Assembly (NCBI RefSeq): GCF_003130705.1
Contig: NZ_CP021354.1
Span: forward strand, 1,922,001-1,986,000
DNA length: 64,000 nt
Source of the DNA: Rhodococcus oxybenzonivorans
GTDB taxonomy: Bacteria > Actinomycetota > Actinomycetes > Mycobacteriales > Mycobacteriaceae
Direction of reading: 5' to 3'
The notes under the pieces were generated by a model that did no database searches, had not been told where the DNA came from, and saw nothing but the letters and a program-made list of their open reading frames with translations. The translations under genes were made by a program, and so were the position numbers. Below, one piece after another: positions 1 to 9,176 of this stretch. Within the stretch, counting starts at the first letter, position 1; each line of letters starts with the position of its first letter.

Positions 1-110
1 TTCGGACCTGCGAGCGGCTCGAGGATCTCGGGTTCTGAGTTCTGGGTCAGTGACACGCTCCACAGCGTGTCCGACGGGTGTTCCGGCGGTAACGGCCGAA
101 TTACCCGCGG

Positions 111-193
111 ACATACCTGTTTTACGTTTTCGTCGCGACCGGTCTGTTCGTTATAGTCCTGTGATCTACGTGGTTTTCCGAAAACAGGTATGT
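111..193. promoter_or_regulatory. Perfect 13-bp inverted repeat flanking a possible promoter, upstream of the NlpC/P60 gene
   Basis: ACATACCTGTTTT (111-123) is matched exactly in inverted form by AAAACAGGTATGT (181-193), 57 bp apart. The right arm also forms a local hairpin, GTTTT-CCG-AAAAC (173-185), so two structures would compete if the region is transcribed. TATAGT at 152-157, between the arms, resembles an actinobacterial -10 element. Either the arms are two half-operators around a promoter, or they are a long-range stem in the leader RNA of the downstream hydrolase gene. I recognise no known riboswitch here. Confidence 0.5.
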
Positions 194-305
194 GTATGGG
201 CCATTCGGCCGTTGCCCGCTGAGCCCGTGACCGCGATGTTATAAAACGTCTCGTCCGATCGGCACGAAAGTCGCCGGACATCGAAAAAATGAAGGACTCA
301 GCTCA

Positions 306-908
306 ATGGCCAAGCATAGATTGCGTCGGGGCAATCGTCTGCAGATTTCGACCGGTGGCGTTCTGGTTGCCACCGCGGTGGGGCTGGGAGCATTCATGCT
401 CCCTGCTGCCCCTGCTGCAGCGGAGCCGATCACCATCCCAGGTATTGGGACGTTCGACATACCAGGTGTACCGCCGCTGCCGCCCGCGCCGCAGGCGCCG
501 GCACCGAACCCCGCTCCACCATCGAACCTGTTACCAGCCTTGCCGCCGGCTCCGGCCCTGCCCTCCACCCGCGGTGCGCAGGCGCTGACAGCCGCCCAGT
601 CGAAGATCGGCTCACCGTACGTGTGGGGCGCCACCGGACCGAACGCTTTCGATTGCTCCGGTCTGATGCAGTGGGCATACAAGCAGGCGGGTGTCTCGAT
701 CCCCCGTACCACCTACGACCAGGTGAACGGCGGGGCGCCTGTCGCCAAGGGAAATCTTCAGCCCGGCGATCTGGTCATGTTCTACGGGGCGTCGCATGTC
801 GGGATGTTCGCCGGAAACGGCATGGTGGTCCACGCCCCCAGCGCCGGCCAGCCGGTGAAGCAGGCACCGCTCGATTCGATGCCGTTCCACTCGGCCCGCC
901 GGTACTAG
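306..908 (+). CDS. Secreted NlpC/P60 family peptidoglycan hydrolase
   Basis: A 200-aa exported protein. Residues 1-40 read as a signal peptide with a basic start and a hydrophobic core ending in an Ala-rich cleavage region. Residues 45-90 form a Pro/Ala-rich linker and residues 92-200 an NlpC/P60 domain. The likely catalytic residues are Cys117 (in DCSGL), His164 (in SHVGMF) and His176 (in VVHAP). By family, it should cut the D-Glu to diaminopimelate bond in peptidoglycan stem peptides, as the short RipA/RipB-type endopeptidases do. It is preceded by a leader with an inverted repeat and followed by a strong hairpin that separates it from the convergent GMC oxidoreductase gene. Confidence 0.9.
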   Translation: MAKHRLRRGNRLQISTGGVLVATAVGLGAFMLPAAPAAAEPITIPGIGTFDIPGVPPLPPAPQAPAPNPAPPSNLLPALPPAPALPSTRGAQALTAAQSKIGSPYVWGATGPNAFDCSGLMQWAYKQAGVSIPRTTYDQVNGGAPVAKGNLQPGDLVMFYGASHVGMFAGNGMVVHAPSAGQPVKQAPLDSMPFHSARRY

Positions 909-920
909 GCGGCTCCGCCG

Positions 921-966
921 CCCGTGAGTGGTTAGCGAGTGCAGAGACTCGCTAACCACTCACGGG
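921..966. terminator. 20-bp perfect hairpin between convergent genes
   Basis: Positions 921-940 pair without mismatch with 947-966 around a 6-nt loop (gcagag). It lies between the stop of the NlpC/P60 gene (908) and the stop of the GMC oxidoreductase gene (970), where a bidirectional terminator is expected. There is no U-tract on either side, so this may instead be one copy of a dispersed intergenic palindrome used as a terminator. Confidence 0.7.
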
Positions 967-969
967 GCG

Positions 970-2556
970 CTAGCGCCCTATGAGGTCGGCGGCACGTTCC
1001 CCGATGAGCACGGCGGGTGCGTGTGTGTGGCCCCGGATGATCGTGGGCATGATCGACGCATCGGCGATGCGCAGGCGCTCGACTCCCCGCACACGTAGGT
1101 CCGGGGTGACGACGCTGGCGGGGTCCTTGCCCATCCGGCAGGTACCCACCGGGTGGTACAGCGTGTGCGCATTCTCGGCGAGGGCACGTTCCAGTATTTC
1201 CTCGAGCGGAGTATCCGGCTCGACCGAGGGCCGAATCAGTGTGCCCAGCTTCGACTTCAGCGTCGGGGCCGAGGCGAGGGCATCGCACAGGCGAAGTCCT
1301 TCGAGCATGGCTCGCCGGTCCGCGCCCTCGGGGTCGCTGAGGTAGCGGGGATCAATGATCGGTTTCGCCGCAGGATCCGCAGACCGCAGAGTGATGGTGC
1401 CGCGACTCTCCGGTTTCACCAGAATGGTGCCGATGACGGCGGCGTGGCCGGTGGCGGGGATCAGCCCCTCGTCGAAGAACGGTGCGGGGCCGTAGATCAT
1501 CTCGAGGTCGGGTAGTGGCAAGTCGTCCCGGCTCCTCACGAACCCGTATGCCTCCGCGACATTGGAGGTGAGCATGCCGCGTCGGCGCGTGAGGTAGTTG
1601 ATCAACTCGGGGATCTTCTCCGCCGCGTACAACGAGTCGGAGTCCACGCTGTAACCGAGGAACGAGACGAGGTGATCTGCCAGGTTCTTCCCGACCTCGG
1701 GAAGGTGGTGCTGCACGGGGATGCCGTGCTCGCGTAGCTGCTGCTCGTCACCGACACCGGACAGCATCAGCAGCTGCGGCGTGTTGATCGCCCCACCGGC
1801 GAGTATCACCTCTTTCGCCGCCCGGACGGTGTGGCGTGCACCGCCCTTCTCGTATTCGACCCCGACCGCGGCGGTTCCGTCGAACAACACGCGGGTGGCC
1901 AGCGCCTCGGTCACCACGGTGAGATTCTTGCGTTTCATCGCGGGCCGGAGGTAGGCGTCGGCGGTGCTCCACCGCGCACCACGCTTCTGGGTGACCATCG
2001 TCTGGGAGAAACCCTCGGGCTGTGCGGTATTCGCACGCTCCACGGGATATCCGGTTTCCCGAACCGCGTCGAGGAACGCTCCTGTCAGTGCGCGTGGGCT
2101 CCGCTGATGGCACACGTTGATCGGACCTTCGATGCCGCAGTCGGCCTCGGTGGCGCCTTCCACTTTCTCGATGCGCCGAAAATGTTTGAGCACCTCCCGG
2201 AACGACCATGACTCGTCGGCGAGTTCCGCCCACTCGTCGTAGTCGGCGGCGAACCCACGCACCCACATCATCGCGTTCATCGACGAGGATCCGCCGAGCA
2301 TCTTGCCCCGCGGCCAGTAGATTTCGCGGCCACCGAGGGCGTCTTGCGGCTCGGTGAGGTAATCCCAGTCCACCTCGCTGCGGAACAACTTCGAGAAGGC
2401 GGCGGGGATGTGCGCGAATTTGTTCTTGTCCTCGGGGCCGGCCTCGAGGACCACCACTGCATTCCGGGAGTCGGCGCTGAGGCGTTCGGCCAGTGCGGCA
2501 CCCGCCGAGCCCGACCCCACCACGACGTAGTCCGCCACCGACGGTATGTGTTTCAT
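970..2556 (-). CDS. GMC family oxidoreductase (FAD-dependent alcohol/choline dehydrogenase-like)
   Basis: 528 aa, full length for the glucose-methanol-choline oxidoreductase family. The N-terminal FAD-binding motif GSGSAGAALAERL lies at about residues 13-25, and a GMC signature-like stretch GGSSSMNAMMWVRG follows near residue 90. The C-terminal catalytic region carries LYHPVGTCRMG and GHTHAPAVLIGE, supplying the usual His pair. It should oxidise a primary alcohol to an aldehyde in the cytosol. The aldehyde dehydrogenase gene lies immediately upstream on the same strand, 30 bp away, so the two probably act in sequence on one alcohol substrate. The substrate cannot be read from the sequence; choline and longer alcohols are both possible. 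Confidence 0.88.
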   Translation of the reverse strand: MKHIPSVADYVVVGSGSAGAALAERLSADSRNAVVVLEAGPEDKNKFAHIPAAFSKLFRSEVDWDYLTEPQDALGGREIYWPRGKMLGGSSSMNAMMWVRGFAADYDEWAELADESWSFREVLKHFRRIEKVEGATEADCGIEGPINVCHQRSPRALTGAFLDAVRETGYPVERANTAQPEGFSQTMVTQKRGARWSTADAYLRPAMKRKNLTVVTEALATRVLFDGTAAVGVEYEKGGARHTVRAAKEVILAGGAINTPQLLMLSGVGDEQQLREHGIPVQHHLPEVGKNLADHLVSFLGYSVDSDSLYAAEKIPELINYLTRRRGMLTSNVAEAYGFVRSRDDLPLPDLEMIYGPAPFFDEGLIPATGHAAVIGTILVKPESRGTITLRSADPAAKPIIDPRYLSDPEGADRRAMLEGLRLCDALASAPTLKSKLGTLIRPSVEPDTPLEEILERALAENAHTLYHPVGTCRMGKDPASVVTPDLRVRGVERLRIADASIMPTIIRGHTHAPAVLIGERAADLIGR

Positions 2557-2586
2557 TCGTTCCTCTCCAGTCGAGACAGCGGTGCG

Positions 2587-4338
2587 TCAGCCACGCAGCG
2601 CGGACGCGAAGATGGCCGGGAGCCGCTTCCATGACGGTGCTCCGGCGAAGGCGGTCAGCAGGCGCCCCGTGGTGGCGGCGGTGCGATTGTTCACGAACCA
2701 CGGCGGTTTGGGTGAAATGGACAGCTCCCGCTTCATCACCGATCGCGGTGACGGGCGGAACGGGCCTCGCACCACGGTGCGTTCGGGGCGGTCGATCAAC
2801 AGCGCGTTGTGGACCACACCGATTCCGCTCTGGACGTCGTTCACCGTGTGGCCGGGGAAGGCGCCCCAGGTTGCGGTGGCGGTGAGGTATCCCACGCCGG
2901 TCCAGGCGTTGATGGCGATGGTCCCGTATTGCAGGCTCTCCACGAAGGAGTCGAACGCCGAACCCATCGAGCGAATGGTCTGCGGTGTCGCGACGATGTT
3001 CACCCCGAGCGTGCCGACGAAGTCATCGTTCACGAATTGTGCTGCTCGCCTCGCGAACTCGTTTCCCTGGTACGGAAGGTCGATCACGCCGAGGACTGGA
3101 GCGAAGTACTCCGTCTGCAGCAGTGGCTCGTATTCGCCGGGATCGAGGTTCGTCACCAGCACGCGCCTACCGTTCTTGCCCAGACGCTCGGCCTTGGGGA
3201 ACGACGCAACCGCTCCGGCCACACGGGTGTCGCTGCCCGGGTAGTAGGCGGAGCGGTTTGGTGCTCGATCGAGGGCGTCGCGCAGAGCGGCGAGGAACTC
3301 GTTACGCTGCCTCCACTCCGAGGACACCACGACCGCTTGTGCCGCGACACAGTTGTAGCCACCGTTGTGTAGCCGCTGGGTGGCAATGTGCTCGGCCTGG
3401 AACTTGATGTCGGCGTGGCTCCACTCGCCGGGCAGCACGATGGTGGGGGACACGCCACCGAGTTCGCTCGAGATCTCTTTTCCGAGGATCGGCTCGTTCG
3501 CGGCCTTGCGTCTCGCGCCTTCCTCGCCTGTGCCGAAGACGATCGCATCGTGGGTGAGTGCGCTACCCGTCATGTGGACGTGATCGACCTGCTGGTGGTG
3601 CACCAGATAGGTTCCGACGTCGGCGCCACCGGTGAGGAGGCGGACGGCGCCCACGGAGATGAGTGGCTCGAGCACCCGTGTGAGGACCGGCAGCAACGGG
3701 TCGGTGATCGGGTTGAGCTTGAGCGCGACGACGCGGTTGTGGGCGATCAATTCGTAGAGCGTGTCCAACGGGGCGATCGAGGTGATGTTGCCGGCGCCGA
3801 GCACCACACCGATGCCCCGGGTGTGGGAGGGGTCTCGCTGAGCCAAGCCGGCGTCCCGCTGTGCCGTTGCACGATCGATCCCCGGCTGCAGCCACACCTC
3901 GGCGCTGAAACCACTGAGGAGCAGCTTGTCGAAAATGTTGAGAGGAAGAACCTTGACGGTGGTGCGGTTGCCGGGCGCCGTGCCGAAGGTGGCGCCGTCG
4001 AGGGGACTGCCGCCCGCCTCAAGTTTTGCCAGGCTTGCGGAGAGCGCGGCGGTGGCGGTCGCGACGGAATACGGGCCGGACATCCATTCCTCACCGACCA
4101 GCGGCGACTTCGGGTCGAGGCCCTTGATCCCGACAGCAGCGTCCACCCAGTCCGCGGCGTGCTGCACGGTGAGGTCGTGGACTTTGTCGAGAAGCTTCCC
4201 GCGTTCGGACAGGGACAGGTCAGCCCAGTTCTTCTCGCCTTCGGCCAGGTCGGCGAGGGCTGCGTCGACGGCCGCGTGCTCGGCCGCGCCGGAGGGTGGG
4301 GGAGTGGCCTCGGGGTTTGAAGTGCTCACTGTGGACAT
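2587..4338 (-). CDS. Aldehyde dehydrogenase family protein
   Basis: 583 aa, longer than the usual ~490-aa NAD(P)-dependent aldehyde dehydrogenase. The catalytic Cys is probably in GYNCVAAQ, and the general-base Glu in SSELGGVSPTIVL. A nucleotide-binding region with VVALKLNPITDPL precedes them. The extra length lies partly in an N-terminal acidic/Ala-rich region and partly in a basic C-terminal tail of ~70 residues. It is the first gene of a two-gene unit with the GMC oxidoreductase and should oxidise the aldehyde made by that enzyme to the acid. A PucR-type regulator is transcribed divergently from 4528 and is the likely controller. Choline or betaine-aldehyde chemistry is possible but unproven. 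Confidence 0.85.
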   Translation of the reverse strand: MSTVSTSNPEATPPPSGAAEHAAVDAALADLAEGEKNWADLSLSERGKLLDKVHDLTVQHAADWVDAAVGIKGLDPKSPLVGEEWMSGPYSVATATAALSASLAKLEAGGSPLDGATFGTAPGNRTTVKVLPLNIFDKLLLSGFSAEVWLQPGIDRATAQRDAGLAQRDPSHTRGIGVVLGAGNITSIAPLDTLYELIAHNRVVALKLNPITDPLLPVLTRVLEPLISVGAVRLLTGGADVGTYLVHHQQVDHVHMTGSALTHDAIVFGTGEEGARRKAANEPILGKEISSELGGVSPTIVLPGEWSHADIKFQAEHIATQRLHNGGYNCVAAQAVVVSSEWRQRNEFLAALRDALDRAPNRSAYYPGSDTRVAGAVASFPKAERLGKNGRRVLVTNLDPGEYEPLLQTEYFAPVLGVIDLPYQGNEFARRAAQFVNDDFVGTLGVNIVATPQTIRSMGSAFDSFVESLQYGTIAINAWTGVGYLTATATWGAFPGHTVNDVQSGIGVVHNALLIDRPERTVVRGPFRPSPRSVMKRELSISPKPPWFVNNRTAATTGRLLTAFAGAPSWKRLPAIFASALRG

Positions 4339-4527
4339 CTCCGCTCGGGTCGATTACATGGAGAACGTCGCCACAGACGCTGAACGGCTGTGGGCGTAGG
4401 CCTGTGATTCTCGTCGCATCCCCGGCTGCTGCGCCATAGGCGGCGGCTGTCAAATGTCCACTTTGTCCCTATGCCGTCGCACAACAAGGGTGTGGCGGTA
4501 CGGACGGCCGGTCGATAGTCTTGCCGA

Positions 4528-5706
4528 ATGGTTGCCAGTCCGGACATCGCGCCGTCGCCCACCGATCTACTGGGCGACATGCTCGAATCGGTGAACGAGC
4601 TGTCCCAGACCCTCACCGAGAGAATTCTGTCTGCCGAACACGGCTACATCGAGGCGACTTTGCTCACCCCCGAGCAGTTGTACGGGGCGTGCCTCGACAA
4701 CCTGACGGCGATGCTCGGCAACCTCGCCGGGATCGCGCCGATCCGGCTGGAGGCTGCGCGGGCAGCCGGCCAGCTGAAGGCCGAACAGGGTGTGCCGCTC
4801 GCCGCCCTGCTCCACGCGTTCCGACTCGGTGGCCGACTGATCTGGGATGAGCTGATGGACCGCTCGGAGGGCCGGGCCACCAACGCGCTGCTCGAGATGG
4901 CTGCGCAGGTGTGGGCGTTGGTGGATGTGTATTCCGACAGTGCCGCGGAGTCCTACCGCGAGACCGCTGACCTCCGTGCCCGGGAGGACGCCGAGTCGCG
5001 CGGCCGGCTCGTGAGGACGCTTTTCGGGGAGCACTCGGCGAATCCGGCGGGAGCTGCCGATGCGCTGCGGACGTTCCGCATCCCCGAGCACAGCACCTTC
5101 GTGGTCGTGTCGGTCGAATCGGCGGCGTCACCGTGTTCGGCGGATCTGCTGGAGGCCGAACTGCGCGGCGTGGGAGTCGAGTCCGTGTGGGACACGGAGG
5201 TCGACGGCCGAATCGGGTTGCTGTGGGCGTCCACCGCCGACTTCGTCGAGGCAGCGCTGACATTTCTCGGCCGCGCCGACGCACGGGTCGGGGTCAGCTC
5301 CACATTCACCCGGCCGGCGGGGACGAGCGCCGCCGTCGAGCAGGCACGTGTCGCCCGCCGGTGCGCGGGACTTGGTGGTAGCACGGTCACGCGATACGAG
5401 TCCGTGCCCGTCTCGCTGCTGCTGGTCAGTGCGCCGGAAGCGAGCAAGCTCGCGGCGGGCCAGATTCTCGGACCGGTGTTGGCGCTGCCGCCGGAGGAGC
5501 AGGACAGTCTGCTCTCCACACTCGACGCGTGGTTCGCCTGCCACGGCTCCACCACTGCGGCCGCAGCGCAGCTGCACTACCACCGCAACACCGTGCTGTA
5601 CCGGTTGCGCAGGATCCACAGCCTCACCGGGCGGAACTTCTCGGATCCCATCGACGCCGCCGAACTTTATGTCGGCCTGCGGGCGCATCAACTGCTCGCT
5701 TCCTGA
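4528..5706 (+). CDS. PucR/CdaR-type transcriptional regulator
   Basis: 392 aa. The last ~60 residues are a PucR-family helix-turn-helix with the typical [19 protein letters not shown] pattern. The central part (about 160-320) fits the GGDEF-like/PucR middle domain, and the N-terminal ~140 residues form a helical sensor-like region. It is divergent from the aldehyde dehydrogenase/GMC pair with 189 bp between starts. PucR-family members usually activate adjacent catabolic genes in response to a substrate, so this one probably controls the alcohol-oxidation genes. I found no clear palindromic operator in the intergenic region. Confidence 0.88.
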   Translation: MVASPDIAPSPTDLLGDMLESVNELSQTLTERILSAEHGYIEATLLTPEQLYGACLDNLTAMLGNLAGIAPIRLEAARAAGQLKAEQGVPLAALLHAFRLGGRLIWDELMDRSEGRATNALLEMAAQVWALVDVYSDSAAESYRETADLRAREDAESRGRLVRTLFGEHSANPAGAADALRTFRIPEHSTFVVVSVESAASPCSADLLEAELRGVGVESVWDTEVDGRIGLLWASTADFVEAALTFLGRADARVGVSSTFTRPAGTSAAVEQARVARRCAGLGGSTVTRYESVPVSLLLVSAPEASKLAAGQILGPVLALPPEEQDSLLSTLDAWFACHGSTTAAAAQLHYHRNTVLYRLRRIHSLTGRNFSDPIDAAELYVGLRAHQLLAS

Positions 5707-5792
5707 AACGAGTCCCCGAACACGTCGCAGGCCCGACAATAAGTGCCAGTCGGCCGTCGTAGCCCGGGGATGCCGGGCAGTGGGGCAGTGCA

Positions 5793-7736
5793 ATGGGATT
5801 CGTCATCGGATTTGCGCCGTGGATCGTCTACTGGATTCTCGTGGGCAACACGGGGTTCGTCACTGCAGTCGCCGTCGCGTTCGGTATCGCGCTGGCCGGG
5901 CAGGTGCTGCAACGGGCGCGCCGTCAACCGTCGCGCACTCTCGAAGTGGGCACCGTTGCCGTTTTCGCACTGCTGCTGATTGCAGCCCTCCTCGTCGACG
6001 ACGCCGTTCTGGCGCGATGGTTGCAGCCGCTGAGTAACTTCGGACTCTTCGCGATCGCCGCGGTCGGCGTACTGGTGGGCCGGCCGTTCGTCCGCGAATA
6101 TGCGGTGGGAAGCGTCGACGCCGCGACAGCTGCAGGCGGCGGCTTCCGGTACGTCACTACGGCGATGACCTGGATGTGGGTGGCTGCATTCGGTGCAATG
6201 ACGCTGGTGTCGCTGATACCGCCGATCGTCGATGGTGACGCAACCATGCGCGATGACGGGGACCCCCTGTCGATCGTCTGCTACTGGGTTCTGCCCTACA
6301 CGCTGATGGGTGTGGCCGGGTTGGTCTCGGCGATGTTTCCCGGGTGGTTCGACAAGACGTCGCATCTTCTCGCGGAGCAGTCCTCGATGGAGCCGACGGT
6401 GGTATCGCGACCGTCGCCGCCCGAGGACCGGGTGGAGGGGAGCCTGGTCCTCGACGTCGTCGAGGATTCCCGCCACGATCAACCCTTCGCGGTCGCCGTG
6501 CGCGGCGCGGAGCCGGGTGCCGCGCTTACTGTCCGGACCACAGGAACGGATCTCTTCGGCTCGCAGTGGCGTTCGGAGGCAGTGTTCGTGGTCCCTGCCG
6601 ACGGAACCGTCGACGTCACCTCGCGGGCACCGGTGCGCGGCGACTGGGATGTGGCAGACAGCGACGCCCCGCTGTGGGCGATGCGGTTCGTGTCGGACGA
6701 TCGCGTACCCGAACTGTTCGTGCCCCCCGCCGGTCCATGGAACGTCACGGTCGACGTCACGTCTGCGCAGGGAAGGGTGCGGCGGACCGTGATCCGTCGC
6801 GCTGCCGCCCCGGGCGTCACGGTCACCGAACGGGAGGTCGACGGCCGCCCCGCGCTCCTCGCCCTACCCGCCGGCGACGCGCCCACCGCGGGGTGGCCGG
6901 GAGTCGTGTGTTTCGGCGGCTCCGAGGGTGGCGTCGACTCGCAGCGCTCCAACCTGGAGATGCTCGCATCACACGGCTGGTCCGCGCTGGCGTATTCGTG
7001 GGTCGACGAACCGGGCACGGAGCCGACACTGGTCGACATCCCGCTCGAACGGTTCGCGACTGCGGTCACGTTCCTGCGGACACTCGCACAGGTGGACGGC
7101 GATCGCGTAACCGCCGTCGGTACGTCCCGCGGTGCGGAAGGACTGCTCGCCGCCGCCTGCGACGGATTGCTCGACGTGAATGGTCTCGTACTGACGAGCC
7201 CGAGTTCGGTGTCGTGGCAGGCCATCGGACCCGAGGGAGAAATCCCCGATACGCCGTCGTGGACGCGTCGCGGCCGGGCAGTCCCCTGGGCGCCCCTCCC
7301 CGGCGGGACCCTGATGCCGCAGCTCATCCGGAACGCGTGGCACGCCCACCGCGACATCGCCGCAGGGCGGCCCAGCCTGCTTCGGCTCGGCACCGCCTAC
7401 CGTGCCGGTCTCGCCGCCGCACCGGCGAATTCGATACTGCACTCCGAGCGTGTCGCAGCGCCGCTCCTGTGCCTGACCGGTGAGGACGACGAGCTCTGGC
7501 CATCGGCCGACATGGCCACCGCCCTTCTGGCGCGGCGCGCGGAACGACACGACGAGCACCGGTGCTTTCCCGGCGCCGGCCACCTGGTTCGGTGGGGAAT
7601 GTTTCCGTCGGGTGCCCAATGGACCGGTGGCATCGCCCTCGGTGGGGGCGGCATCGGGCAGGCGCGTGCCCAACGCGAAGCGATACAGTGCGTCCTCGGT
7701 TTCCTGTCCCGCACGGCCGCCACGACGAGTGCCTGA
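5793..7736 (+). CDS. Membrane protein fused to acyl-CoA thioesterase/BAAT-like alpha/beta hydrolase
   Basis: 647 aa in one uninterrupted frame. Residues 1-185 contain about five hydrophobic segments. Residues ~200-340 resemble the beta-rich N-terminal domain of acyl-CoA thioesterases and bile-acid-CoA:amino acid acyltransferases (with EPGAALTVRTTG and GSQWRSEAVF). Residues ~350-647 are the BAAT C-terminal alpha/beta-hydrolase fold. The nucleophile is Ser445 in GTSRGAEG, the acid probably in GEDDELWPSAD and the His in FPGAGHLVRWG. BAAT family members hydrolyse acyl-CoA or transfer the acyl group to an amine; here the activity would be tethered to the membrane. The next gene, a glutamine-synthetase-like ligase, starts inside the stop codon, so both are co-translated. 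Confidence 0.75.
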   Translation: MGFVIGFAPWIVYWILVGNTGFVTAVAVAFGIALAGQVLQRARRQPSRTLEVGTVAVFALLLIAALLVDDAVLARWLQPLSNFGLFAIAAVGVLVGRPFVREYAVGSVDAATAAGGGFRYVTTAMTWMWVAAFGAMTLVSLIPPIVDGDATMRDDGDPLSIVCYWVLPYTLMGVAGLVSAMFPGWFDKTSHLLAEQSSMEPTVVSRPSPPEDRVEGSLVLDVVEDSRHDQPFAVAVRGAEPGAALTVRTTGTDLFGSQWRSEAVFVVPADGTVDVTSRAPVRGDWDVADSDAPLWAMRFVSDDRVPELFVPPAGPWNVTVDVTSAQGRVRRTVIRRAAAPGVTVTEREVDGRPALLALPAGDAPTAGWPGVVCFGGSEGGVDSQRSNLEMLASHGWSALAYSWVDEPGTEPTLVDIPLERFATAVTFLRTLAQVDGDRVTAVGTSRGAEGLLAAACDGLLDVNGLVLTSPSSVSWQAIGPEGEIPDTPSWTRRGRAVPWAPLPGGTLMPQLIRNAWHAHRDIAAGRPSLLRLGTAYRAGLAAAPANSILHSERVAAPLLCLTGEDDELWPSADMATALLARRAERHDEHRCFPGAGHLVRWGMFPSGAQWTGGIALGGGGIGQARAQREAIQCVLGFLSRTAATTSA

Positions 7737-9037
7737 TGGGCACCGGAGGCGGGAATACCGCATCCTCGGACCGCGTCGTCGGATCGATCGTCGACATGGC
7801 AGGTGTCTCGCGGGCCAAAGTGTTTCCGCGCTCACGGTTGTCGGCCTTCGCCGAAGCGGGGGCGGGGGCGTCATCGAGCTGGAGTGTGTTTTGCGTCGAC
7901 GACCATCTCGCGTTCACGCCCTCCTTCTCCGTGACCGGCGATCTTCGGCTCCGCATCGACCCCGACGAGGTCCGGGACCTCGGCAACGGCACGTACTGGG
8001 CTCCGGCGAATCTCTGCGAGCAGGACGGAACACCGTCGCAGGCGTGCACCCGAGGCGCGCTGCGGCGGGTGACGACGCGGTTGGCGGAGTCCGGTCTGAG
8101 CGCACGAACCGGCCACGAGATCGAGTTCACGCTCTTCGACGCGGCGAGCACCGAAGAATGGTCCGCATACGGCCTCAATGCCGTTCTCGCGCAGGAAGAA
8201 TTCATCGAACGGCTGCTGGCGGCGGCGTCGAGCGCCGAGCTGCCGATCGAACAGGTCCACGCCGAGGCTGGGCTGAATCAATTCGAGGTGGCGCTCGCCC
8301 CCGCGGATCCCGTCGAGGCGGCCGACAATGCGGTGCTGGCCCGCGCCCTGATCAGCCGGGTCGCGCGCGTTCAGGGACTCCGGGCGTCGTTCTCACCTAT
8401 GCCCGTCGCAGGTGGGGCGGGAAACGGTGCCCATCAGCACGTGTCGTTCACCGAACGCGGCCTGCCGATCCTGTCGGGAGGGCCGGGCCCGCACGGGCTC
8501 ACTCTCGCCGGTGGTGCCGCGGTCGCCGGGATTCTGCGAGCGCTACCCGAGTTCACGGCCGTTCTCGCCGGGTCGGTGCTGTCGCACCTGCGTTTGCGCC
8601 CAGGCATGTGGTCGGGGGTGTTCCGCTGCTGGGGCCTGGAAAACCGCGAGGCAGCCGTCCGCCTCTGCGCGGACACTGCCGGGAATCCGCACGGCGCGAA
8701 CCTGGAAATCAAACCTATCGACCCGTCCGCGAACCCGTATCTGAGTAGCGCCGCCATTCTCGGTGCCGCCCACGACGGCATCACCGGCGGGCTTACGCTC
8801 CCGGACGAGGTGTCGGTCGACCCCGCGGACTTGTCCGGCACCCACGCCGTCGATCTTCTCCCGACCCTGTCGTCCGACATGCTCGGAGCATTCGAATCGT
8901 CGGCGCTCGCGCGCGACTTGTTCGGGCCGCTGATCATGGAAGCGCTCGTGGCGGTCAGGGGTTACGAGCACGCCGAATACCGGGCGAAACCGGTCGACGA
9001 GGTCGCGCAACGCTTCCGGTACGCGTGGACGTCCTAG
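7736..9037 (+). CDS. Glutamine synthetase family gamma-glutamyl ligase
   Basis: 433 aa starting at the ATG that overlaps the previous stop (TGATG); the frame stays open further upstream but that part is shadow. The glutamine synthetase catalytic fold is recognisable from AGNGAHQHVSF (ATP/ammonium site), GVFRCWGLENREAAVRLC and LEIKPIDPSANPYLSSAAIL. It is shorter than GlnA (~470 aa) and resembles the gamma-glutamylpolyamine synthetase/PuuA-like branch, which joins glutamate to an amine using ATP. Co-translation with a BAAT-type acyl hydrolase suggests a two-step amine or amide pathway. The substrate is unknown, and GlnA-type ammonia assimilation is unlikely. Confidence 0.82.
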   Translation: MGTGGGNTASSDRVVGSIVDMAGVSRAKVFPRSRLSAFAEAGAGASSSWSVFCVDDHLAFTPSFSVTGDLRLRIDPDEVRDLGNGTYWAPANLCEQDGTPSQACTRGALRRVTTRLAESGLSARTGHEIEFTLFDAASTEEWSAYGLNAVLAQEEFIERLLAAASSAELPIEQVHAEAGLNQFEVALAPADPVEAADNAVLARALISRVARVQGLRASFSPMPVAGGAGNGAHQHVSFTERGLPILSGGPGPHGLTLAGGAAVAGILRALPEFTAVLAGSVLSHLRLRPGMWSGVFRCWGLENREAAVRLCADTAGNPHGANLEIKPIDPSANPYLSSAAILGAAHDGITGGLTLPDEVSVDPADLSGTHAVDLLPTLSSDMLGAFESSALARDLFGPLIMEALVAVRGYEHAEYRAKPVDEVAQRFRYAWTS

Positions 9038-9069
9038 TCAGTTGCGGAACTCCGGATGCGGAACCGCGG

Positions 9070-9085
9070 TCACACGTTCGTGTGA
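9070..9085. terminator. Small hairpin after the GS-like gene
   Basis: TCACAC-GTTC-GTGTGA (6-bp stem, 4-nt loop) lies 33 bp after the stop of the glutamine-synthetase-like gene and upstream of the WXG/lipoprotein operon. There is only a short T-rich stretch further on, so it is a weak terminator candidate. Confidence 0.35.
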
Positions 9086-9176
9086 GGACGTCCGCTATTC
9101 TTTCCACGGTCGCCGAGCATGTCGGTGACCCGGGTCCGGGGGTGGACCTCGATGCGGATATCAGGGGGAGAATTCG

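Noticed and set aside
1..305. c-di-AMP (ydaO-type) riboswitch upstream of the NlpC/P60 gene
   Set aside because: Such riboswitches often precede actinobacterial cell-wall hydrolase genes, but I could not find the conserved junction sequences here. Only the inverted repeat at 111-193 is supported.
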